In this document: one piece after another, positions 1 to 6,736 of the stretch
Position numbering within the stretch: position 1 is the first letter of the stretch
Layout of the letters: each line of letters starts with the position of its first letter
DNA from: Bacillota bacterium
GTDB lineage: Bacteria > Bacillota > Clostridia > Lachnospirales > Lachnospiraceae
Assembly (NCBI GenBank): GCA_023420085.1
Contig: JAEZWQ010000039.1
Span: 1 to 11,233 of the forward strand
Length of the DNA: 11,233 nucleotides
Reading direction: 5' to 3'
Translations under genes and position numbers: made by a program
Notes under the pieces: model-generated
The model's input: only the letters and a program-made list of their open reading frames with translations
Told to the model about the DNA's origin: nothing
Databases searched by the model: none

Positions 1-647
1 TCTGGTGCTGCGTTATTATTTCCATTTAAAATAGTCTGTTTACTAGCACGTGATGATGATACTGAAAAAGTAACCTTAGTATCACCACTTTTATTTCTTT
101 GTACATAACGTGGTCCATCTACAAAAACATTCTCATTAGCACCAAAATAATTTACTTTATAAATTTCTGCAGTTTCATAATACTCAAAGAAAATCTTGTC
201 TGTAACACCTACATAACTTAATGGTTGAGTGCCTGATGCATGTCTATCCACATATGTATATGAACTTTCTACACCGTCATCTTGAGTATTTGCCATTTTG
301 AAAAATACTCTCTTCTTAGGTTTTTTCTTACCAATTTCCCTATAATTAGCCTCTGTTATAGTTACATTGGTATTATTTCCCAAGTCTCTTACATAGGCTC
401 TGACAAATGAAAGCCCTGGTATCTTTGGTGCTGTCTTTTCGTTTATTACCCCACCTTGAAAAGTCGCAAATTGCTTTGTATAATACGTTTCATTTTCTCC
501 ATTTTCCTTGATGACCTTAATAGCAACATCAAAGCTTGTATTATTATCAGCTTTTACATGTCTTTCTATACTATTAAGTGGCAATAGCCCAATAATTAAT
601 AAAATTGCTATAAAAAAAGAAATTATCCTCTTCTTAAAACTGCTCAT
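1..647 (-). CDS. Secreted or surface protein of unknown family, 5' part only (runs off the window)
   Basis: The frame stays open from ATG 647-645 to the window edge, giving 215 codons; the 3' end lies outside. An AGGAG at 658-654, six bases before the ATG, sets the start. Residues 1-33 form a typical Sec signal peptide: basic MSSFKKR, a hydrophobic core (FFIAILLIIGLL), then a VKA site with probable cleavage after A33. The mature part is rich in Asn, Thr, Lys, Tyr and aromatic beta-strand-like stretches (for example YKVNYFGANENVF), with no cysteine in the visible part, as expected of an extracellular beta-rich or cell-wall protein. I recognise no family, catalytic motif or sorting signal; an anchor, if any, would be in the missing C-terminus. 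It is transcribed separately from the formate dehydrogenase operon, from a promoter with a G9 spacer tract. Export is a confident call; the function is unknown. Confidence 0.85.
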   Translation of the reverse strand, partial: MSSFKKRIISFFIAILLIIGLLPLNSIERHVKADNNTSFDVAIKVIKENGENETYYTKQFATFQGGVINEKTAPKIPGLSFVRAYVRDLGNNTNVTITEANYREIGKKKPKKRVFFKMANTQDDGVESSYTYVDRHASGTQPLSYVGVTDKIFFEYYETAEIYKVNYFGANENVFVDGPRYVQRNKSGDTKVTFSVSSSRASKQTILNGNNNAAP

Positions 648-719
648 CACACTCTCCTCACACTAACTCTAAAATTTATACTATAATTATCTATATTTAA
701 ATATTTTAACTCATCCTTC

Positions 720-749
720 ATTATATTGATTCTCCCCCCCCCTTGTCAA
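720..749 (-). promoter_or_regulatory. Sigma-A-type promoter of the secreted protein gene, with a G9 tract in its spacer
   Basis: Reading the minus strand, a consensus -35 box TTGACA (749-744) and a consensus -10 box TATAAT (725-720) are separated by 18 bases (743-726). Nine of those are an uninterrupted G run (742-734). The expected transcript starts near 713, giving a leader of about 65 bases to the ATG at 647. Both boxes match 6 of 6, and the spacer is one base over the usual 17, so loss of one G would give the optimal spacing. Promoter identity is strong by pattern; variability is inferred. Confidence 0.8.
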
Positions 750-905
750 TAAACTCTACCTATTTAATGTACATTTTGTGAAATTTTATATCTATTTATG
801 ATATTTTCTACTTGATTACAGTATTTCTATAATCTACTTACTAAATCTAGTAGTATATTTTTTATAATCCTCTGCTCTTCCAATAACTATCCATATTATT
901 CCACT

Positions 906-939
906 AAAAAAAAGATACTAGTATATATACTAGTATCTT
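906..939 (-). terminator. Rho-independent terminator of the formate dehydrogenase operon
   Basis: A perfect 28-base palindrome at 912-939 (core GATACTAGTATA and its complement) is followed on the minus strand by a T run matching the A's at 906-913. It starts 15 bases after the fdhF stop codon. The stem is AT-rich and has no dedicated loop, so the central bases must open. The plus-strand side lacks a good T run, so it is read as one-directional. Confidence 0.85.
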
Positions 940-954
940 CTATCTATAACTAAA

Positions 955-3705
955 CTACTTAGTCAACTCTCTTAGGTTTACAAATCTTTCTTCACCATAC
1001 TTAAAGTCATCATGTGACTCCTTTGTTATATGATTAACCTTCTCAACCTTTATTGCACATACCTTGTACTCACCAGTTCCAGTTACTGGATCATAAGCGT
1101 CAACTGTTAGTTCATTTACAGGAGATTCCTTATAATGAAGAGTCATCCAAATCATACCTGGTTGAACTCTATCAGTAACAGTTACTCTAGTTACAACTTC
1201 ACCTCTTCTTGAAGTAACCCTTATATAATCAAGTTCTTCCACTCCAAGTCTTTTAGCATCTACAGGATTTATTTCCGCTAATTCATAAGGTCTTACTTGA
1301 TCAAGTGAACTAGAGAATCTTGTAGTTATATTATAGTGATATATCATTCTTCCTGTTGAAAGCAACATTGGATATTCTTTATCCGGCAATTCATGAGGTG
1401 GTATATAATCAATAGCTCTCATAAGCCCCTTTCCACGAGCGAACATTCCTTGGTGCAAGAACTTTGTTCCTGGATGACTCTCAGTTGGACATGGCCATTG
1501 TAGACCTACCTTATCAATCCTCTCATAACTCATACCTCTGTATGAAGGCATTGCTTTTCTCATATCTTCAAAAATTTCTTCGGCATTTTCAAATTCAAAT
1601 CCTTCATCTCCCATTGCTTTTGCTATATCACATATTATCTTCCAATCTTCCCTAGCCTCAGCTGGTGGATTCACAGCCTTCCTTACTCTTTGGACCCTTC
1701 TTTCAGTATTAGTAAAAGTTCCATCTTTTTCTGCATAACATGAAGCCGGTAAAATGACATCAGCAAATTTTGCAGTTTCAGACATGAATATATCCTGAAC
1801 AACGACAAAGTCCATAGAGTCAAATGCATGTTTGACATGATTTGCATCAGGATCCGATAATACTGGATCTTCTCCCATAACATACATAGCCTTTATTTTA
1901 CCCTCAACTGCTTTATCAAACATTTCAGGAATTTTCAAGCCTATTTTATCACTTAATTTGGCATTCCATAATTCCTCAAAGAATGCATGAACATCAGGAT
2001 TATTTACTGGCTGGTATGAAGGGTATGTATTTGGCAATGCTCCAAGATCACAGGCTCCTTGTACATTATTTTGACCACGAATAGGATTTATACCCGCAGA
2101 CTCTTTACCAATATGTCCTGTTAACATTCCAAGATTTGCTAAACTTGATACATTATCAGTTCCACAAATATGTTCGGTTATTCCAAGAGTATAGAATATT
2201 CCCGCCTTATCCGTTAGGGCATATAATTTTGCCGCATTATATATAGCCTCCTCAGACAATCCAGTTATCTTGCTAACATAATCCAACGGATAATCTTTAA
2301 CCTTTTCTTTTACAAGTTCATAGTCTTCACATCTTTCTTCGAGATACTGTTGATTATGCCAGTTATTCTGAATTATGATATTCATCATACCATTAATTAA
2401 TGCAATATCGCTTCCCGGTTTTAATGGAAGCCATATATCTGCCATCTTAGCAAGTTCCGTTTCTCTAGGATCAACTACAATAAGTTTACAACCCTTTCTA
2501 ACAGCTTGCTTCATCTTATTACCAATAATAGGATGTGCCTCTGTTGCATTAGATCCTATTACGAATAGCAATTCTGCTCCTAAAATTTCATTTATGGAAT
2601 TTGTCATGGCTCCACTACCAAGCGTAGTTGCAAGACCTGCAACTGTAGGAGCATGTCATGTACGGGCGCAATGGTCAATATTATTTGTTCCCATTGTCGC
2701 TCTTACAAACTTTTGCATTACATAGTTATCTTCATTAGTACATCTTGCAGAGCTTAATGCTGCAAAAGAATTACTACCATATTCATCTCTAATCTTTTTA
2801 AATTTATTTGCTATTAAGTCAATAGCTTCATCCCAACTAGCTTTTCTAAACTCACCATTTTCTTTAATCATAGGATATTTTAATCGCTCATCAGAATGAA
2901 TCATATCTGTGTGAAATCTACCTTTTATACATAAAGATGTTTGATTAACAACAGCATCTTCATAAGGCGTTACCCCTATAACCTTACCATTTTTCACATT
3001 TAGATTAAATTGGCATCCTGTTCCACAAAATGGACAAGTGGTTGTAACCTTAGTAGTTTCAAAATCTCTAGTACCTACAAGCTGTTTATTAAGCAATGCA
3101 GCAGTTGGACATACAGATATACATTGACCACATAGTCTACAATTCTTTGTATTTAATGGAATATCATTCCCTGTATTAATAAATGAATCAAAGCCTCTAT
3201 TTACAAAATCAATTGTACCCGTAACTTGTACTTCCTTACAAACTCTTACGCATTTACCACACTTAATACATTTACTTTGATTTCTTATCATCACAGGATT
3301 CTTTTCATCCTTAGGATAGGCTTTTATTGCTCCTCTATATGTGCCACCTCGGACACCATATTTATAACAATAATATTGTAGTTTACAATCCCCGACCTTA
3401 TCACAAGCTAAACAATCAGCAGGGTGATTTGAATATAAAAGATTAAGTATATCTTTTCTTATTTTTGTTAATCTTTCAGACTCAGTCTTTACAACCATCC
3501 CTTCTCTTGCACGTGTTGTACATGAACTTTCAAGTTTCCTTGAACCTTCAATTTCTACAACACATAATCTACATCCGCCAAAAGGAGATAACGATTTATC
3601 ATAACATAAATTTGGTATCTCTATGCCTATTTTTTTGGCAGCCTCCATTATTGTCGTGCCTTCATTAACCATAACCGATTTTCCATCAATAGTTAAATTA
3701 ATCAC
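955..3705 (-). CDS. fdhF: Selenocysteine-containing formate dehydrogenase catalytic subunit with NuoG-like N-terminus
   Basis: Oxidises formate to CO2 (or the reverse) at a Mo- or W-bis-pterin centre. Naive translation breaks at UGA 2658-2656, but frame and homology continue: DHCART-U-HAPTVAGLA is the active-site motif of Sec formate dehydrogenases. Read through, it is 916 residues from GTG 3705. Visible cofactor ligands in order: [2Fe-2S] C34, C45, C48, C62; NuoG-type His-Cys cluster H94, C98, C101, C107; two ferredoxin clusters C146/149/152/156 and C189/192/195/199; the molybdopterin-domain [4Fe-4S] C224, C227, C231, C259; Sec350 followed by His351. The molybdopterin domain and C-terminal dinucleotide-binding domain fill the rest. 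GTG 3705 follows AGGAGG and gives the family-like start MINLTIDGK; ATG 3720 is in frame but lacks a ribosome site. It is last in an operon with NuoE- and NuoF-like subunits, which supply the NAD site. No signal peptide, so cytoplasmic. Confidence 0.95.
2609..2658 (-). promoter_or_regulatory. Selenocysteine UGA codon and bacterial SECIS element in fdhF
   Basis: UGA lies at 2658-2656. Downstream on the minus strand, a perfect 7-bp stem AGTTGCA/TGCAACT (2644-2638 with 2632-2626) closes a GGTCT apical loop (2637-2633). An outer stem GCTCC/GGAGC (2652-2648 with 2613-2609) lies below it, extended by TAC/GTA with bulges. The stem-loop top closely resembles the known E. coli fdhF SECIS, including the G and U loop bases bound by SelB. 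The loop starts 18 bases after the UGA, within the usual range for bacterial elements. Confidence 0.95.
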
Positions 3706-3709
3706 TTTT

Positions 3710-3715
3710 CCTCCT
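3710..3715 (-). promoter_or_regulatory. Ribosome binding site that sets the fdhF start (GTG 3705)
   Basis: AGGAGG at 3715-3710 overlaps the TAG stop of the ferritin-like gene (3716-3714) and sits four bases before GTG 3705-3703. The spacing is short, but no competing site precedes ATG 3720. The overlap implies translational coupling of the two genes. Confidence 0.65.
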
Positions 3716-4172
3716 ACCATGTTTCAGTATTTGCAGCATTTAGATAAATATTTTCTAAATCATTTTTATGCATCTGTTCCATATTTTTTAATCCAATGAA
3801 TATATTTTTGATCTGCTCATCATCACAAGAATTAGCTAACTTTTCATAATTTTTCATTGCTATTTCTTCTTTTTTTACAGCCAACTTCATTGCATCTATA
3901 AAATTCATGTCACATGTTAATTCTGGTTCCTCTTCAATAGTTTGAGAAATCCCATAATCCTCACTTGGAATAATATTTATAGTTTTAGCATTAGATTTTA
4001 AGAAATCCTCAAGATAATTTTTATGTTCTAATTCTTCCTTAGATAATCTATTAAAAACATCTTTTAACCCTTTATCTATAACTTTATTAGAAGCATCTTT
4101 ATAAAATTCATATGATTCAATTTCATCATTAATAGCTTGTTCTATAATTCTTTCCAAATCAGATCTTGTCAT
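3714..4172 (-). CDS. Ferritin-like diiron protein (rubrerythrin-type, no rubredoxin domain)
   Basis: A 152-residue four-helix protein with two symmetric copies of the diiron signature. E17 with Y24 (helix A) and E47-x-x-H50 (helix B) make the first half; E102 with Y109 (helix C) and E132-x-x-H135 (helix D) make the second. All six expected iron ligands are therefore present. The C-terminal rubredoxin domain of classical rubrerythrin is absent, and only two cysteines occur (C87, C116). ATG 4172 is preferred over in-frame ATG 4184 because GGAGG sits just before it. It overlaps the NuoF-like gene by 14 bases, and its stop lies in the fdhF ribosome site, so it is firmly inside the operon. The family scavenges peroxide or oxygen or handles iron; protecting the oxygen-sensitive enzyme is inference. 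Confidence 0.88.
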   Translation of the reverse strand: MTRSDLERIIEQAINDEIESYEFYKDASNKVIDKGLKDVFNRLSKEELEHKNYLEDFLKSNAKTINIIPSEDYGISQTIEEEPELTCDMNFIDAMKLAVKKEEIAMKNYEKLANSCDDEQIKNIFIGLKNMEQMHKNDLENIYLNAANTETW

Positions 4173-5859
4173 TATTCCCTCCACTTATTTTATCTTCATA
4201 TTCTTTTCTAAAATGTCTCATTGTACTAATAACTGGTGTACATGCAGATTGGCCAAGACCACATAATGAAGCAGAGTGTATTGTATCGGTAAGACTTTCT
4301 AATCTATTTAAATCAGACTTCTTACCTTTACCAGCCATAACCCTTTCAAGAGTTTCAAGCATTCGTTTTGTACCCTCTCTACATGGAACGCATTTACCAC
4401 ATGATTCCTCTACGGTAAAATCCATAAAATATCTTGCTACATCTACCATACAGTCATCTTCATCAAGAACTATCATATCTCCAGAACCCAAAATTGAATC
4501 ATATTGTTTTAATGAGTCAAAATCTAGGTGAGTATCCAAGTAATCACTAGGTACACAGCCACCGGCAGGCCCACCTGTAAGCATTCCCTTGAATTTCTTA
4601 CCATTCCTGATACCACCACCTATATCATAAACCATTTCCTTAACAGTTATTCCCATAGGTACTTCAACTAATCCAGTATTATTTACTTTTCCGTCCAAGG
4701 AAAATACCTTTGTTCCCGTTGAATTTTCAGTACCAATTGAGGCATACCAACTACCTCCATTTCTTATTATTCCCGGTATATTTGATAATGTTTCAACATT
4801 GTTAAGAACTGTTGGTTTTCCCCATAGTCCCTTTTCAGCTGTCCTATATATTTTAGGTCTAGGCATTCCCCTTTTACCCTCAATAGACTCCATCAAAGCT
4901 GTACTCTCACCACAAACAAATGCTCCAGCCCCAAGCCTCAATTCAATATCAAAAGAGAAATTTGAACCAAAAATATTATTCCCAAGACATCCATATTCTT
5001 TAGCCTGCTTAATAGCTAATCTTAACCTTTCAATAGCAGTAGGGTATTCTGCTCTGACATATATAAAGCCTTTACTTGCACCTACAGAATATCCAGCTAT
5101 TGCCATCCCTTCGAGAACAGAGTGTGGATCACCTTCCATAATAGCTCTATCCATAGTAGCACCAGGGTTTCCCTCATCAGCATTACATACAATAAACTTT
5201 TGATCAGCCTCTACCCTAGCAGTGCTAGACCACTTTCTACCAGCAGGAAAACCTGCTCCACCCCTACCTCTAATGTTAGATTTTAGTACTTCATTTAAAG
5301 AATCTTCTGGTTTAAGTTCTGTAACACATTTAGCAAGTGCAAAATATCCATCATGTGCTATGTACTCATCAATATTCTCAAGCTCTATTGTCCCACAATT
5401 TCTAAGAGTAATTTTCATTTGATTTTTATAAAAAGGAGTTTCATTAAGAATCTTAATCTTATCGCCCTCAATCTCCTCATCATATACTAAATCCTTAGGT
5501 ATTATATTATCTCTAAAATGACTGGTTACAATTTTTTCTACATCACATTCTCTAACATGAACATATCCAACACAATCAGGATATACAACAACATTTGGTC
5601 CTTTACTACATAATCCAACACATCCAACTAATAAAACATTTATTTTATCAGATAGATTATATTGTTTAATTTTATCTCTAAATATATCTAGTAACTTTTC
5701 ACTTCCTTGAGCTGAACAACCTGCCCCAGCACATATTAATACCTCTTTTGGAGAGTTAATATCAATTTCATTACAATACTTTTGTCCAGATATACCTTCT
5801 CTTATCTTTATTCTAGGATAATGTTTATTTTTTATCTCAATTAATTCATTTATTGTCAT
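4159..5859 (-). CDS. NuoF-like NADH-binding flavoprotein subunit of the formate dehydrogenase (HymB/HylB type)
   Basis: Carries electrons between FdhF and NAD(H) through FMN and Fe-S clusters. The 566 residues show an N-terminal thioredoxin-like [2Fe-2S] domain (C43, C48, C80, C84), then the complex I 51-kDa core. The core has the glycine-rich GRGGAGFPAG (198-207), the FMN/NADH motif CNADEGNPGATMDRAIMEGDP (225-245), GAGAFVCGE (310-318), an SLBB-type segment and the N3-type [4Fe-4S] ligands C487, C490, C493 and C533. The protein ends at 566 and lacks the C-terminal two-cluster ferredoxin domain present in many HydB-type relatives. Its ATG lies two bases after the NuoE-like stop with only a weak upstream AGGAAAG, which suggests translational coupling. 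Its 3' end overlaps the ferritin-like gene. Whether it supports electron bifurcation to ferredoxin cannot be read from sequence alone. Confidence 0.95.
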   Translation of the reverse strand: MTINELIEIKNKHYPRIKIREGISGQKYCNEIDINSPKEVLICAGAGCSAQGSEKLLDIFRDKIKQYNLSDKINVLLVGCVGLCSKGPNVVVYPDCVGYVHVRECDVEKIVTSHFRDNIIPKDLVYDEEIEGDKIKILNETPFYKNQMKITLRNCGTIELENIDEYIAHDGYFALAKCVTELKPEDSLNEVLKSNIRGRGGAGFPAGRKWSSTARVEADQKFIVCNADEGNPGATMDRAIMEGDPHSVLEGMAIAGYSVGASKGFIYVRAEYPTAIERLRLAIKQAKEYGCLGNNIFGSNFSFDIELRLGAGAFVCGESTALMESIEGKRGMPRPKIYRTAEKGLWGKPTVLNNVETLSNIPGIIRNGGSWYASIGTENSTGTKVFSLDGKVNNTGLVEVPMGITVKEMVYDIGGGIRNGKKFKGMLTGGPAGGCVPSDYLDTHLDFDSLKQYDSILGSGDMIVLDEDDCMVDVARYFMDFTVEESCGKCVPCREGTKRMLETLERVMAGKGKKSDLNRLESLTDTIHSASLCGLGQSACTPVISTMRHFRKEYEDKISGGNNDKI

Positions 5860-5861
5860 AA

Positions 5862-6344
5862 CTATCTATACTTTCCTAATATTTCTTCAACTTTATCTAT
5901 ATCTACATTAACATATGTATCTTGATTAATTGTCATTACTGGAGATAAGGCACAAAGTCCATGACACTTAGATGATCCCAATGAAAATAATCCATCTTTC
6001 GTCTTTTTACCAACCTTTATTCCAAGGATCTCCTCAACTCTTTTTAATATCTTTTCTCCTCCTAGTACATAACATGAAGTACCTGTACAAACATCAATAT
6101 GATATTTCCCTTTAGGTTCTAAAGAATATTGAGAATAAAATGTTGCCACACCATAAACTTCAGATAAAGGTTTTGCCATTTCTTCTGAAACTACTTCTAA
6201 TATACGCTTAGGTAAATATCCAAATCTTCTTTGTGCCAACTGCAATGCAGGCATAAGTCCACCTGGTACCTCTTTTAATTCCCTGAGTTCATTTCTCAAA
6301 GACTCAATTTTATCTAAGTTTTCTAATTCATTAAACTCACTCAT
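5862..6344 (-). CDS. NuoE-like [2Fe-2S] subunit of the formate dehydrogenase (HymA/HylC type)
   Basis: A 160-residue thioredoxin-fold protein of the complex I 24-kDa family, first gene of the operon. The [2Fe-2S] ligands are all present: C86 and C91 in DVCTGTSCYVLG, and C127 and C131 in SSKCHGLCALSP. The N-terminal helical part contains the family-like PALQLAQRRFGYLP and VYGVATFYSQY. In this family the subunit docks on the NuoF-like flavoprotein and holds a cluster close to FMN. A GGAGG five bases before ATG 6344 gives a strong start. It is followed after two bases by the NuoF-like gene. No membrane or proton-pumping complex I subunits are nearby, so this is a soluble enzyme module and not respiratory complex I. 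Confidence 0.95.
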   Translation of the reverse strand: MSEFNELENLDKIESLRNELRELKEVPGGLMPALQLAQRRFGYLPKRILEVVSEEMAKPLSEVYGVATFYSQYSLEPKGKYHIDVCTGTSCYVLGGEKILKRVEEILGIKVGKKTKDGLFSLGSSKCHGLCALSPVMTINQDTYVNVDIDKVEEILGKYR

Positions 6345-6409
6345 TATATCCTCCGCATACTATCCTTTTTATAATCTTATTCCATAATATTGATTAATTC
6401 AAATTTATA

Positions 6410-6439
6410 AGCATAGGGTAACTGTTATCTTTTTAACAA
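6410..6439 (-). promoter_or_regulatory. Candidate promoter of the formate dehydrogenase operon
   Basis: On the minus strand, TTGTTA (6439-6434) and TATGCT (6415-6410) are 18 bases apart, each matching the sigma-A consensus at 4 of 6. The implied leader is about 60 bases. A competing candidate nearer the gene is TTGAAT, 17 bases, TAAGAT (within about 6373-6403). The choice is uncertain; the first is favoured because it overlaps the Rex-like site. Confidence 0.4.
6422..6439. promoter_or_regulatory. Candidate Rex (NADH-sensing repressor) operator
   Basis: The minus strand reads TTGTTAA-AAAG-ATAACAG. The clostridial Rex consensus is TTGTTAA-N4-TTAACAA; the left half matches 7 of 7 and the right half 5 of 7. 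It overlaps the candidate -35 box of the NADH-linked formate dehydrogenase operon, so Rex binding would block transcription. It is a single site found by eye. Confidence 0.5.
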
Positions 6440-6628
6440 TTGATCATTGATGTAGTATATTTTTTAAACCATTGGGCATTTTTCTTATAAAAATTCTATA
6501 TTTTTAGTTTTTTTCATATTTTTTATCTGCCATAATTGTAGAAATTTATTCCCTTTTATATATGTTTTTATATATTTTAGAGCTATAATCCATCTTTTCC
6601 ATACTATTATCACACATATATCTAGACT

Positions 6629-6645
6629 TTTTGCATAATGCAAAA
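6629..6645. repeat. Inverted repeat TTTTGCAT-a-ATGCAAAA upstream of selA
   Basis: Perfect 8-base arms around one central base, ten bases upstream of the weak TTGTGC -35 candidate for selA. It has the size and symmetry of a dimeric repressor or activator site. The arms are AT-rich and no regulator can be assigned. Confidence 0.45.
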
Positions 6646-6736
6646 TAAAAATAATTGTGCAAATCGCTATGATTAGTTTAAATAACGTCTAGTTTATATT
6701 AATCCTATTATGGAATATAATATATATGGAGATGTT

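Larger units (their letters stand above)
648..954. other. Intergenic region between the secreted protein gene and the fdhF 3' end
   Basis: This AT-rich stretch holds the G9-spacer promoter and leader of the leftward secreted-protein gene (648-749) and the fdhF terminator (906-939). Between them, 750-905 contains no reading frame of note and no RNA element I can recognise. Confidence 0.7.
6345..6709. other. Divergent regulatory region between the formate dehydrogenase operon and selA
   Basis: About 365 very AT-rich bases with no coding frame. The operon-proximal third holds the Rex-like operator and candidate promoters for the leftward operon. Towards selA there is a short inverted repeat (6629-6645) and a weak promoter candidate, TTGTGC (6655-6660), 17 bases, TTAAAT (6678-6683). 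I recognise no riboswitch or small RNA here. Confidence 0.6.

Noticed and set aside
734..742. The G9 run as a simple sequencing error
   Set aside because: An error of one base is possible, but a long G run between perfect promoter boxes is unlikely to be an artefact as a whole. The exact length should be treated as uncertain.
912..939. The perfect 28-base palindrome as a transposon end or recombination site
   Set aside because: It sits just after the fdhF stop with a T run on the transcribed side, which a terminator fully explains; there is no second copy or recombinase gene in the window.
955..2607. A separate 550-residue molybdopterin oxidoreductase gene starting at ATG 2607
   Set aside because: It lacks the N-terminal cluster ligands, its ATG has no properly spaced ribosome site, and it is in frame with the upstream part across a UGA with a SECIS. 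It is the C-terminal part of FdhF.
2656..3720. A truncated formate dehydrogenase or pseudogene ending at UGA 2656
   Set aside because: The UGA sits at the known Sec position, the SECIS is intact, and no other stop or frameshift interrupts the remaining 566 codons.
4166..5422. Plus-strand open frames opposite the NuoF-like gene, and similar frames opposite fdhF and selB
   Set aside because: They lie antisense to strongly supported genes, have no ribosome sites and resemble no proteins; they are by-products of codon use.
4159..6344. Part of a respiratory complex I operon
   Set aside because: Only NuoE- and NuoF-like subunits and a Sec formate dehydrogenase are present; there are no membrane subunits.
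6345..6709. A riboswitch (for example molybdenum or tungsten cofactor type) in the operon leader
   Set aside because: I see no long paired helices or conserved core; the leader is AT-rich and mostly unstructured.
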